64,000 nt of DNA from Hofstenia miamia (Eukaryota > Xenacoelomorpha > Acoela). The notes beneath the pieces were generated by a model, which saw only the letters and a program-made list of their open reading frames with translations, was not told where the DNA came from and ran no database searches. The translations under genes and the position numbers were made by a program. Location: positions 3,494,832-3,558,831 of the forward strand of contig SCFE01000001.1 of assembly GCA_004352715.1 (NCBI GenBank), written 5' to 3'. Positions 32,546-43,921 of the stretch are shown here, piece after piece (position 1 is the stretch's first letter; each line of letters opens with the position of its first letter).

Positions 32546-35074
32546 TTAAAAGATATCTAAATTAAACAACAGCTTTGCATATCATATCACAAATACATTA
32601 GATTTATCATAACAACACTTTTAATTCATCATAAACAGTAGTATTCAGATTCAAGGGTTCTGTCTCACATCCCCCAAACTCATTTCCCCAAGTCTGATTT
32701 CACAAAATATTAAATACTGTTCGAGAGACAATTTTAATGAAATTGTAATTATATATTTAAATAAATATATATATTTCTGTAAACTTTATTTTGATTAGTT
32801 TTTATGTAGTTAAGGTTGCTGAAATATGGAATTACATGTAAATAAATGTAAATATGTGCTATAATTATAAGCATTGACTGTTTACATATTATATAAGTAT
32901 AATTTACCCAAAACACTGTTTAGATCTAACCTGATGATTAAATAATTATGTTAGCATGCTTTGTGCTGTGTACTTTCATAATTCATTGCTAATATATAAA
33001 AGCAAATTTGTTTTGTGTCATATTTACTTTGGACTAATTTCAGGTAGCTTATCTATTTCTATAAAGTATTTTACAGATTCATAGTTTAAGACAACACAGC
33101 CATTTCTAATATGGAAATTACAGGCTTAAATCCTGCCAGATCTGCTTTTTGAAATGCTCCTGTATTTTTGTAAGCAAAAATTTTGAATGAAATACCTGCA
33201 GGCATACCAGTATCAAATAAAAATCAGAAACTTTAGCAATTTGTTTAACACCTGGATGATATAAATTTCTGTATTGTATTTGCAAATAGCAAACCAATGT
33301 GATGCATTATTATGATTTTTCCTGATTCCTGGTTCTCTTGAGTAATATACTCAAGTATTAACTGCTCTTAATGCAGGGGTGTCATGAGAGAGCTGACTCC
33401 CAAGCATTTTTGCCAGGCTAATTCTACATTCTAGTAAAGTACATATAAAAAAATTACATTCAACATTTTCAAAGTTATAAACAACTCTCAATTACTGCTA
33501 AAAGGAATAGAGTAGTCTGTCAAACAATGAATACTATCTGATGAGGAAATCTGTCAAATATATAATAGAAAATTAGCAAACAAATAACAATTGAATGTAA
33601 AAAATTATGACCAATTACAATAAAGTACAAACTACAAAAATAGAGAACATAATTAAATTTTTTTTAAATCTAAACAGACAGTATCTTTAGGGTGGTATGA
33701 TAAATCACCAATCTATCTCACTAAAAGCCAATTACAGATGACAAAGGCACATGAAATTTCTTCATAGTAATAGCCTTAGCCTTATACAGACTTTGTCTGA
33801 TATTGTTTAAATGGGACAAATTACTTCAAACGATCATCTACATGTTATAAACAATATAATGGTATAAATTAATTCAAAAGATCATAAAAATGTTATTATT
33901 TTATACATATATATCTATATATCTACTAGTTTACATATAATAATTAATAATTATTTGAATGGTGAATTGAAAAATGTAGTGACTCGAATTCTTTTGTTTA
34001 GCAATGCAAAATTATAGAAACTAGAATAACTATATGAAAGTTGCCTTTTATTCATAGATCAATAATGATAATCTAAAAGAAGTTTAAGCATGCATTAAGG
34101 TAAATTTTAAAATAAACTTTGATAACATATATTGTGGCTATTTGACAATTAACTATTACTATTAAAGGCTTTTAGCAAAACTTTAACTAGCATAAACAGG
34201 ACACCATTGTGCAAATTTAAACAGTTAAAATATAAATAATTTTTAATTCAGTATTACACGTTCAATATTGATAATAATTAGTTATTAAAACTACTTATTT
34301 TTGGTTAATTACTTAAATCACATTATTGTGACTGACTTAGGTCATCTGAAAAAATAGTTACCCCAGGGGATCTTTACAAAACTAGCATTAAATTTATAAA
34401 TGATGTGAAGGATTTGTGAAGTATCATAGATGATTCAGATAGTCTAAGAATGTCTGCAAAAGTGAGCAAAAATGTTAAATAGATGAAATTATTGTACATA
34501 ACATTTTAAGGATATATATATATCTTAAATATAATAAATCTTAAATATAATATAATAAAATGTAAATGTGTGCAAACATTTATTGCATCAATGATATTTG
34601 TTGTATTTCTAGGATCTATTACTTTTTATATTGATGTTTCCTTTGCTGGAAATTCTCAGCAGATCAAGGTCATTCACTTGTGATTTTATGTTTAAAACTC
34701 CCATGGTTGGGTATTATTACAAATTCAAAGCATTTGCCCTACCACATGCCTTGAAAAAGCAGCCACAGGGATGTTCTCACAAAGTTCCATGTATGCATCC
34801 TATTGTGTATCTTTGAATAACCTTATATTGTTCTTCATTGATGCATGCTTTGACTTAAATATAATTCAACATTAAAAGGTATGCCTTGTTATTTCATTAT
34901 TAAATATTAATTATCCAAGAATTAAAATGAACAATAGAATATACAAAATCAAACGCAATTGATTTATTTTCTGATTTCAGCATTAAATTGGAGTCTGTAT
35001 AATGAAGGTTTACACAAAATTCAGTCAGCAGTAATTGCAATATTGCTCCTGTATGCATATAGTTATTGTCATAT
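32546..35074. other. AT-rich intergenic sequence, no gene seen
   Basis: About 2.5 kb with no supported feature. A 61-codon frame at 34631-34816 has no recognisable content and no splice context. Confidence 0.5.
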
Positions 35075-35145
35075 TGATTCAGTGAGATTTGAACTCACAT
35101 CTTCACTACATGTGTACAGCTGTGTTTATTTTACACCGCAAAAAA
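35075..35145 (-). repeat. tRNA-like repeat, copy 1
   Basis: Minus strand: D-arm-like GTGT-7-ACAC (35136-35122), a 23-nt interval, then a perfect T-arm GTGAG-TTCAAAT-CTCAC (35098-35082) and TGAATCA. The T loop fits the canonical TTCRANY pattern. The anticodon stem and 5' acceptor strand do not pair, so it is a degenerate copy. Confidence 0.5.
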
Positions 35146-35943
35146 GGTAGATCTCCAACAAACCATTTTTAAGTCCACATATATTATGAACAACTTAACA
35201 ATGTCTTCTTATAAGGTTAAATAGACACATATCACCAAACTAATAAATGGAATTTTGAAAGAAAGCAGGAAAAATGTCAATAATCAATTACAAAAACTGA
35301 AAAAATCAAATGAGAACAAAATTTGATTGATTTCAAATATGCACTAAATTCTTCAAGTTATTCTTTACAAAAATGCTTGTGCTAGCAACTGTAACTAATA
35401 TATGTCCCAAACAAAAAATTCAATTTCAGCAAAATATTAAAGAGACAATTTGATACACTGAGAGACGAAAATGATACATTGGAATAACAGTTAATAATTT
35501 GCTCTATCTTTAAAACCTTCTTAGATTTTATATTATTATGATGTAATCAATAACTGAAAATACAATTCTCAGAAAACCAATGTTTTTGATATACTAAACT
35601 GCTTAAATGTATCTTCTTATTCAAGTAATTTTTTAGTTATTTAGGTGAGATTGAGTATTGCTGGGCACGGTTTTTACACCAGAGTGAAGTTATAGGTTTC
35701 TTCATAAAATAGCATTACTCAAATTAACGTTGGAATTAATTTTAGATGGTGTTAGGATCTTTCAGCCAATGACATCATCCGCCAATGACTAGTCACTGTC
35801 AAATAGCCAAATTATAATTATACATTTTGGAGTGGAATTAATTAAAGCTAAAAAGTAAACATGAATATATTTTTATGCTCATTTTTGATTTTTTGTGAAT
35901 GTATTAGAAACATCTTATTGGCGTTTGTACAATATTTACATTC
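35146..35943. other. AT-rich spacer between the two tRNA-like copies
   Basis: No gene is seen. The two flanking tRNA-like copies are inverted relative to each other. Confidence 0.45.
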
Positions 35944-36014
35944 TGATTTGTTGTGTAAGAATAACACAGCTGTACCTTTGTACAGACCATGTGAGTTTGA
36001 TTCTCACTGAATCA
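35944..36014 (+). repeat. tRNA-like repeat, copy 2, full cloverleaf
   Basis: 71 nt fold as acceptor TGATTTG/TGAATCA (5 of 7 pairs), D arm GTGT-AAGAATA-ACAC, anticodon arm CTGTA-CCTTTG-TACAG (6-nt loop), 5-nt variable region, and T arm GTGAG-TTTGATT-CTCAC. The D loop lacks GG, as in many mitochondrial tRNAs, and there is no A box, so it is not a normal nuclear tRNA gene. Confidence 0.5.
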
Positions 36015-36174
36015 TAGAGGCAATAGTTTATTTCGTATTATACTTACAATATGGAAACTATTCTATTATGTATCTATATTTTAGTTAGTTCGTCACTTAT
36101 GTCTTAAATTTTTAATGTGTAAATGATTTTATTCAATAAAAAGTTTTTTGAAAACAAGTATTAGTAGAATATAA

Positions 36175-36345
36175 TGAAGAACTGTCAAAGCAAGCAAATC
36201 ACATTAAGAGCAAGAACAAAATCTCTCTCAAAAACTGAATAGCTAGCAATTCTATATAGTAATATTAATAAGCGGTATTTGGAAAAAATGCTGTTTTATA
36301 TATGAAAATTTAATGTCAATATCGCCTACATTGTTCATTAGAAAA
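36175..36345 (+). repeat. Dispersed repeat, copy 1 of two
   Basis: It shares CAAGCAAATCACATTAA, GAACAAAATCTCT and GCTAGCAATTCTAT in the same order with 37066-37220. A direct repeat about 890 bp apart, clearly diverged. Class unknown. Confidence 0.6.
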
Positions 36346-37065
36346 ATAATGGAGTTAACAACAAATCACGCAAATGTGAAATAAATGAAAAGGATAAAAA
36401 TGCACAAGAAAGCAGCATCATTTATAATTTAATGTATATTAACAAATTAAATTAATGAATTAAAGAATTCCACTATTAATAAATTTGTAATGAATTATTT
36501 TAAAGAACAAAAGTTGCAATGACAATGATAATCTTTAATTGCTCCACTATTGATAAATTAACTGAAATTTAGCATAAGTTCCCGCAAAAGCAACATTATT
36601 TTAATTTTGGCATCATTAGTTTAAGGTCCTAAAATTAAAATCATACATGCAATAATTAACTTGTACTGATTTTCTATATAATAATTACAATTCCAAGAAG
36701 TTAAGGCTTAATTGTGGTCTCAATACGTATTAAAATAATTATCTAACAAATATTTCCTATTTTTTTTAAAAATGGAAAATATATATTTTATAAATTACTA
36801 ATAAGTATACTATAATTTTAAATAATATAATTTGTTTTTGTTTTGATGCTTTTGGCTGATAGTGACCATAACCATTTTAGACAGTATTTTTCTCTTTTAA
36901 GCAATGTAGCAGATATTACCACTTTATTTTCTAGAATAATGGAACAATTTTTATTTAATACTGGCTCAAAAATTTAGGCTCAATAAGCTCATTTCAAAAT
37001 ATTGGAAACAGAGATACTGAATATGAAATTTAACCAATATGATATAATAAATATTAATGTAATGC
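36346..37065. other. AT-rich spacer
   Basis: Nothing recognised between the two direct repeats. Confidence 0.4.
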
Positions 37066-37220
37066 AGAACTGTAAAAACAAGCAAATCACATTAAAACCG
37101 AGAACAAAATCTCTATCTAAAACTCAATTGCTAGCAATTCTATGTAGTAATAAATTGAATTAACCAGAATAAATGTGCTTTATATAAAATAAATAGGTGG
37201 CAATATCACCGGAAGCAGTA
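37066..37220 (+). repeat. Dispersed repeat, copy 2 of two
   Basis: Partner of 36175-36345, sharing several blocks of 13-17 bases in order. Confidence 0.6.
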
Positions 37221-38478
37221 TTGAGTAAAAATCTCTGGTCAGCTTGGAAATGTAATTAAAAACTGGCCAGCATTAAAAACTACTTAAAAATCTCTGGGCG
37301 TCATCGTAATTTAATACAAAAACTCTTGGCAGCAAGAATAAGATGTCAAAACGATTTGATGACGTCATTAGTTTCTGGGCAGGTTTTAAAGATTCCCCAG
37401 TCTTCTTTCAGGTCATTTATTAAAAGGAAGAAATTAATAAAAATACGTTTTTTTTAATAAAATTCACTACAATTGGATTTGTCTAAATTCTAATCGAATA
37501 GAACTTCACGGCAGTTTTCACGTAAGATGATAAACTGATAAAGCATTGATTTAAGCCGAAAGTCTATGGATTTCTTTAAATATTTTGTTATATTTTGTAA
37601 TTTCTTAGGTAAAAATAATTACTTGTATATGACTTCATAGTTTTATAAGCTATAATGCTTATATATTTACCGCTTGCAACGAATTTGGATAATTATGTAA
37701 AGTTATCAGTCGATTATATTTTCAACTTTTCATGTATTTTATTGCATTTCTCATAGTTATTTTACCCTCTAATTGTGTTTATTTTGTCCGCGTGGCACTA
37801 TTCTGCACCTTTGCCTTTGTTTAAAATAACAAAAACAAATGAACAAAAAAATCAACAGTTCAAATGCGTCTGGAAAACTTAATTATTTATACATTTATTA
37901 AAAATTACCGTAAATTGATCATGACAGATTAGAGCTCGACCTGCACCCCTTTCTTATATAGGTAACGCTTTAAATAAATCTCATTATTTTTATGTATAAA
38001 AAATTTTCAAAAAATATATAATTTCGATCCCAATCTGTGACCATCAGTAATTTTGTGACATTTTGCTGTCAATTCGTTTAACTTTTGTGCTTTTTAATGA
38101 AGAACTTAATCATGTAGGACTTAATCGTGTAGGACTTATTCTATGCCGTCTTATTTTTGTGCACATTGACGATTTTTATACGAAAACCCGACTTTGGAAT
38201 AGCATTCCCAATTTTTTATTAAATTATCTGCTAAAAAATCGATACTGGGAACGAAAGATTTCCCAACTCCAATTTTACTTTGATTGAAAGTAAAAAAACT
38301 AATATCTGTTAAATGATTGATAAGTTTTTGGAATGTAAACAATGTTTGCACATTTTGAAGTTAAATATTTGCAAATTAATTATCGGCGTTTTAAGAGTAT
38401 GTTCCTTATATCAACTAAGCAATTATTTTCAAGTAGCTATTCAACTAGTTTTAGTACCGTTTCCACTATTAGATATAG
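37221..38478. other. AT-rich intergenic sequence, no gene seen
   Basis: Chance ORFs only. A short direct repeat (GTAGGACTTA twice near 38115-38140) is the only local structure. Confidence 0.45.
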
Positions 38479-38541
38479 TGTTCCGACGCGACATTTATCA
38501 TTTGATGTAAAGCATATGATAATGTCGATAGTGGGAACACA
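38479..38541 (+). other. Pre-miRNA-like hairpin
   Basis: The segment from GTGTTCCGACGCGACATT to TGTCGATAGTGGGAACAC folds into one stem of about 27 paired positions with small bulges and a loop of about six bases (TGTAAAGC region). Size and shape resemble an animal miRNA precursor, but also a short MITE. No conserved seed is recognised. Confidence 0.35.
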
Positions 38542-38754
38542 TTTTAAGCTATTGTTTAGCAAAAACAACACTATGCAATAGCTACTGCACAAGTTCGGGA
38601 AACTTATTTATTACTAAAACTAACAAGATCATGTATTAAATTGATATTTACAATATCAAACACTAAATTGAAAATGGGATAAGTTAGTTTGCTTATAAAT
38701 AACCCAATTCTGATATTTAAGAGAAGATATCAACGAAGATCTTTATTTGAAAAC

Positions 38755-39075
38755 ACTTGTCAAAAATTCTAATGACAATTTCAATAAAGTGATGTTGTGC
38801 AGCCTGTAGCATCTCTTCATTCAGCTTTATCCTCAATGCGATTGAGATCTGGACTGCATGGGGGCATTGCATCATTTCAAACCAGATCATTGTAGCTCAA
38901 TCTTTATGAGGTGCAGCATTGTCCTGTTGGTAGACATCTCTAAGAATTAGTTATGTGATGCCAGCATCCCATGTAGGTTATGTAAAACTAAATGTCCAAA
39001 TGTCGAACAGCCTTCCCAAACTATGGCATGGCCTCAGCCTGTTGCAATTGAGATTGAGAAACATTTCTGACTACT
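38755..39075 (-). pseudogene. Decayed Tc1-type transposase fragment
   Basis: Minus frames read DVYQQDNAAPHKD (second catalytic Asp block) and, after a deletion and frameshift, PPCSPDLNRIEDKAE (third, Glu-type block). Upstream there is SLGRLFDIWTF-like sequence of the preceding region. Fewer residues than the expected 34 lie between D and E and a stop interrupts, so it is dead. The right side merges into a CT microsatellite and an N gap. Confidence 0.72.
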
Positions 39076-39090
39076 ATAGCCTCTTCTGCG

Positions 39091-39253
39091 CTCTCTCTCT
39101 CTCTCTCTNNNNNNNNNNNNNNNNNNNNNNNNNNNNNNNNNNNNNNNNNNNNNNNNNNNNNNNNNNNNNNNNNNNNNNNNNNNNNNNNNNNNNNNNNNNN
39201 NNNNNNNNNNNNNNNNNNNNNNNNNNNNNNNNNTATATATATATATATATATA
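39091..39253. repeat. CT and TA microsatellites flanking a 125-N gap
   Basis: (CT)n at 39091-39108, N at 39109-39233, (TA)n at 39234-39253. The gap is caused by simple repeats. Confidence 0.95.
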
Positions 39254-40991
39254 CAATGGCGTGCTGACGGATTTTGAGGCCCCCGGCAAATCGTAAAAAT
39301 GGGGCACTTTGTGGCCACTTCAGCATACAAAAGAAGGACGTACATGGTGGTAGCTGGTGTTAATATTACATTTTTAATAGAGCACGTTTAAGGGCACTCC
39401 TTTCCTTGATTTTTTAAGAATGTTTTCCAAAAAATTGAGATGTCGAAACAAAAAAATATGGAAGGCCTCTCTCGAAAATTCAAAGTTTTTTAAAAAGAGA
39501 ATCTTCTTCGAAACAAAAAAGAACTATAATTTTTAAAATAATCATTTTCACATTCACAAAAACGCTTTCTTCAAATGTAGAACAAAAAAGAACAGTGGCC
39601 ACCGTGAAAGCATCAGACATTAATGAAAAAAACAGACTTCACGTCATAAGCAAATTGCTTTTTGATGAGGCATCCAATATATCAATGGTGTGGTACTGAT
39701 TGAAGAAATCGGGTTCAGCGACAACAGGATTTGAAGACTCAATATTTAGAAAGAGCATTTCTCACTCTATTCTTGACAATCTTCAATGGGTGCGTTCGCT
39801 CAGCGCACCGGTTTTCCACTAAGTTTGCATCTTCAGTGCCCACTGAAAGCCAACTGTAAACAGCGGAAGGGTTTGTTTACTTAATTAAATTTCGTGCACA
39901 CTACATTCGCGGTGGCAGTGGTAGTCAACCAATCAAATGTTGCTTATTAACAAGCTCGTTTCTTAATCAGCTATCAATAGAGCGATTTTTCGACCTAAAA
40001 AATTTGAAACTTTTTTACTTAAATACGTATTTTTTACCTAAAGGTTTTTGTGTAATATTGAAGAAGAACCTTTCCACAAAAGAAGAGCACTTCTAGTGTA
40101 CTGACGATATATGTATATGACTAAAATGGTATTCAGTCTATACATATAGTTTAATAATGATAACAAGCCACTATTGAGCAGCAGCCAGCAATGTCATAAT
40201 CAGGTGCCGGATTCAGACTCAAAGCACTTTACAATAGAATTCATTTCGTAGTAATTTGGTAATTTGTGATTTGCATTAACAATAATTTTTTTTGGCCCGA
40301 TCCACCGCCCTCTACCATAGTATTTAACACCTATATAGATTTTTTGCATACAGCGCACAGTGTATGCATTTCAAAATTTTGTATCGAGAGCCCAAATATA
40401 TATATGTATACATAGGCAACAGGGCCATTTCAACAAATATCACTTTAATCCAATTTATAATAAATACTCAATCTCTGGTAAATATAACCCAGAACCGTAC
40501 ACTTTCGTACGTGTTTTACAATGCTACTTCAATAAAAACTCGAAGTTTGTATTAAAATAAATTAGTTAGGTTTTAGAAAGTGTCAATAAATTTAAAGTCT
40601 GTGATTCGGTTTCACTTCCACGGTACAGAACAACATTTTTAAAAGCTGGTCGGTTAGAGGAGTACAAAACAATGTTATTAAACAAAAAATACAGCGGCCA
40701 AGCTCAAATCTATAGTTACTTGAAAAAATATTAATAAATAGGTTTCATATAATAAAATACAAATTTTACGAACATCTATATTACTGTACTATTAAAATAT
40801 CAAAAATATCATGATGTTTGATAAATAACAGATTGATGTATTTATATTTCAAGAAATGCGTTATTACCAATACCTCATTAAAATTGAAATTTTTTGTTTC
40901 ATTGGCTAATTATTTAAGGTTATGCAAATAGATGGGGTGTTACAAATTTACATATATTATTATATTGACATTTTATAAAATTTAATTGATT
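39254..40991. other. Sequence of possible hAT-type element, left part
   Basis: It begins GGCGTGCTGACGGATTTTG beside the TA repeat. A comparable inverted sequence GGGGTGCTGATAGGGC ends at about 42362. A GC-richer segment at 39787-39925 contains CACTGAAAGCCAACTGT, also found at 41154. No transposase motif is readable here. Confidence 0.35.
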
Positions 40992-41510
40992 TCAGTCAAA
41001 CCCAACTATAAAGCAAATCAGTTGGCATTTCGTGCACACTGATTTTGCAAACCGGTGGATTGCGCGAATGCTCCAGTTGACGCTGAGTGCAATACCGGTG
41101 CAATGCGCGAATAGGTTGGTAAACAACGGAATGCTATCGCGAATACGTTGACAACTGAAAGCCAACTGTTCAGTTGTGCCGGTTTGCGATCGCGAACGCA
41201 ACCAATTTAAGAAAACGCACTCACAACATATAGTGGTAATGTAACGCATTAGCAGACATCTGTAGATGTTAGCCGCGTTCTTGTAAGTGGGACTCATCAA
41301 GTTATATTTGTGTAACAGAAGAAGAATATCGGTTTTAATTAACTCTCCGTCAATATTTCCATTAGTTTCCAATATGTAATCATTAACTTTTGCGACAGCT
41401 TCTGTCGGACAATGACTGATACCAACAACACGGCACTCAACGTCGTCAATCATCTTAGCTTCTTGGGATAAGTCCATTCCTGCCATCTGAAGACAGTTTG
41501 AAATTGGCAA
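40992..41510 (-). CDS. Unrecognised 172-codon open frame, possible exon
   Basis: The frame is open from about 41510 to TAA/TGA at 40992. Its first 90 codons (from MAGMDLSQEAKMIDDVE, ATG at 41486, to KYNLMSPTYKNAAN) look coding by composition and are preceded on the minus strand by CTTTCAAACTG-TCTTCAG, a fair splice acceptor. The last 60 codons run through the GC-rich repetitive island 41028-41208 and are probably not original coding sequence. No domain is recognised. It lies between two inverted GGxGTGCTGA ends (39254 and 42362), so it may be a remnant of a DNA transposon. A host exon is the alternative. Confidence 0.35.
   Translation of the reverse strand: MPISNCLQMAGMDLSQEAKMIDDVECRVVGISHCPTEAVAKVNDYILETNGNIDGELIKTDILLLLHKYNLMSPTYKNAANIYRCLLMRYITTICCECVFLNWLRSRSQTGTTEQLAFSCQRIRDSIPLFTNLFAHCTGIALSVNWSIRAIHRFAKSVCTKCQLICFIVGFD
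41028..41208. repeat. GC-rich island with repeated GCGCGAAT motifs
   Basis: Within 180 bp, GCGCGAAT or CGCGAAT words occur three times at roughly 50-bp spacing (ATTGCGCGAATG, ATGCGCGAATAG, TATCGCGAATAC). The right end GATCGCGAACGCAACC is an inverted match of GGGTGCGTTCGC at 39790. It resembles a small MITE or fragments of one. Confidence 0.5.
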
Positions 41511-42385
41511 TCTGATTTCAAAAATCTCAAGAAGGTCTCATATTTTAGGTAGCTTTCCAATACATTGCTGGCATCGCCCCTTGATTTCACAAATATTGGA
41601 CACTAAAAGCTTAAAATGGACCCTATGTTTTTTCAAACCCAAATATTTTTTATCAATAATCCTAAAAAGGAGAACCTTTCCGTTTTTTTTAAATGAACTA
41701 TTTTAGATTTCAAAACATTTCACCAAACTATTAAGATAAATTGTATTCACCTTATTAAAAAACGTGGAATGTATCGGAAAGCAAACATTTTTTGTAATAT
41801 ACCTGGCTTGTTCATTCATTTACTTTGTGAAACTAAAAACGAACGCATGGTCTATGGTAACAGCTGTGACCTAAACTTTCTGTTGTGGCTTTTCTAGCTG
41901 TCTCTTGCTGTTAGTTAATAAACAGTAAATTTTATCAATGTTGAAATCTATTAATTATATACTTCTATCGAGTAAAGTCAAAAAAGCGTGTTTAGAACTT
42001 ATTTCACTACTTATCCATATAAACCTCCAAATGACTAATACTTCCGTCGTTGATTTTTGGTAGACGCAGAAGAGGGACAGAGAAAAACCGCAATAATTTA
42101 ACCAAAAAAAGCCAGCGGTTTGGCGGTAATTGTCCCTTTTTGACAATCTCGGAATGACTTTCATTTATACAAATACTTATTGTAATAATACATTAGAAAA
42201 ACTTCTAGTTAAAACAGATCTAAGCTTCCTTCCTAGATTTGAAATCCTACCCAGTTTTGATTGTTTCCCTAGTTTAATAATTGTTTCTCCTAATTTTGCT
42301 GTTCGCCTCGATTTAGGGCTCCTGACATTTGCCCGGATGCCAGCCCTATCAGCACCCCTTGTGTGCGTATATATATATATATATA
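41511..42385. other. AT-rich flank to the Tc1 element
   Basis: No gene. It ends in GGGCTCCTGACATTTGCCCG...CACCCCTTG and a TA microsatellite (42369-42385) that touches the Tc1 element. Confidence 0.4.
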
Positions 42386-43921
42386 AAGTGCACGTCAAAA
42401 ATTTGTAGACACCCTATTTTTTACTTTTTTCTGCCAATAGGAACCCGTTTTGGCTCAAACTAAGCCCAAAATGATAGAAAACCATAGTGCATTACCTCTT
42501 AAAGTTTCAATTCAAACAAATAATTTTAAGGAGTATTTTCCATACAAATGTTTGAAAATGACACGTGTCATAAGTTTGTAGACACACACATTAGGCTTAA
42601 AAACTCTAGTTTTTTCATATTTACAATGGTTTTTTTAAAATATTATTTAATTTACCTAATATAAGTTCTTTCTCTAACTTGGGACGAGTGTTTTCGTATT
42701 GAATTTCGGGCAAAATCATGAGTAGAAATAAATCCCTTAGTGAATATGAAAAAGGACAAATCGAAGCCTTAAAAACGCAATTATGGAGTATCTGAGATCG
42801 CTAAAGGGCTGAATAGATCTAGAGATGTAATATATAGGTATTTACGTGATCCTGAAACGTATGGGAAGAAAAAGGCTACCGGAAGACCTAAAATGTTAAG
42901 CCCACGAGATCGGCGGTTACTTATACGCAAAGCTTGTACGGGTAAAAAGTCGGCACAAAGCTTGTACGGGTAAAAAGTCGGCACAAAAGTTGCATTATGA
43001 GCTTGGTTTATCATGCAGGGTATGTACCGCAGAAAGAGAGTTACAGAATAGTGATATTTTGTCTTATGAAAAATGAAACGCCAAACCAACGCTCACCAGA
43101 TGGCACAAGAATAACCGCCTTTCCTGATCAGAAGAAATGGTTCACTTTGGTAGCCAAAATTGAAAAAAAACGATCTTTACGGATGAAAAAAAATTCAACT
43201 AAGACGGCCCTGATGGTCTACAATACTATTGGAGGGATCTACGTAAGGAAAAATAAATATTCTCCAAGCGGCAATTCGGAGGTGGTGGATTCATGATTTG
43301 GGCTGGCTTTAGTTCAAAAGGAAGGCAAACAGAATTCAAGTATATACATTGAGAGACTTTCTGAATATCTGCTTCTGATTGCACATTTCACCATGATATA
43401 CAATTTGTTTTACACATGATTTGGCAACTAGTCATAATTCTAAGGAAACAAAGTCATGGATTTCGGAAAAAAATATTGAATTAATGGAGTGGCCATCAAG
43501 GTCTCCAGACTTAAATCCAATTGAGAACCTCTGGGGATATCTAAGCCGTCGAGTTTATAAAGGAGGAAGGCAATTTGATGACGTGGAAGTTTTAAAGAAA
43601 GAATTACTAGCTGAGTGGAGCAAAATCTATGAAATATCGCTGTTTAGCAGTTATTAAAGCTAAAGGAGGAGAAACTACATATTAAATGATTGGATTTTGA
43701 TATTTAAATAAGAAAATTTTACATTTAAATGACTTATTTTGTTTTGGAAATTGGGGTGTCTACATATTTTTGTCTCTATGAAAATAAATCTTTTATTTAA
43801 TTTTTCTAAAAAATAAATCTTTTTTTGAACTGAAACTGTCTAGAGTTTGATCCACAACGAGTTCCTATTGGCTGAAAAAAGTAAAAAAAATAGGGTGTCT
43901 ACACATTTTTGGCATGCACTT
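42386..43921 (+). mobile_element. Tc1-type transposon with IR/DR termini
   Basis: The termini are long inverted repeats: AAGTGCACGTCAAAAATTTG at 42386 and the complement ending ACACATTTTTGGCATGCACTT at 43921, flanked by TA on each side. Each terminal region carries a second copy of the core TTTGTAGACAC (42575-42585 inside the left end; GTGTCTACATATTTTTG at 43756 inside the right), the IR/DR architecture known from fish-type Tc1 elements. Inverted similarity continues through CCAATAGGAAC. It encodes a disrupted transposase and is 1536 bp, typical for a full-length element. Confidence 0.88.
42718..43685 (+). pseudogene. Tc1 transposase (DD34E), disrupted
   Basis: It starts MSRNKSLSEYEKGQIEALK (ATG 42718); a frameshift near 42780 leads to GVSEIAKGLNRSRDV (helix-turn-helix) and KATGRPKMLSPRDRR. 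A 28-bp tandem duplication (units starting AAAGCTTGTACGGG, 42930-42985) shifts frame again. The catalytic blocks are FTDEKKFN with a stop, then DGPDGLQYYWRDL; HDLATSHNSK; and SRSPDLNPIENLWGYL, with exactly 34 residues between the second Asp and the Glu. The end, AVIKAKGGETTY with stop at 43685, is the usual Tc1 C-terminus. All three acids survive but in different frames, so the copy is non-autonomous. It lies inside the IR/DR element. Confidence 0.87.

Noticed and set aside
33340-33430. Possible exon after TTAATGCAG at 33.38 kb
   Set aside because: The polypyrimidine tract is poor and all frames stop quickly without a donor site.
39021-39345. Frames on both strands across 39.0-39.3 kb
   Set aside because: They cross a 125-N gap and CT/TA microsatellites. 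The only real coding trace is a decayed Tc1 fragment on the minus strand.
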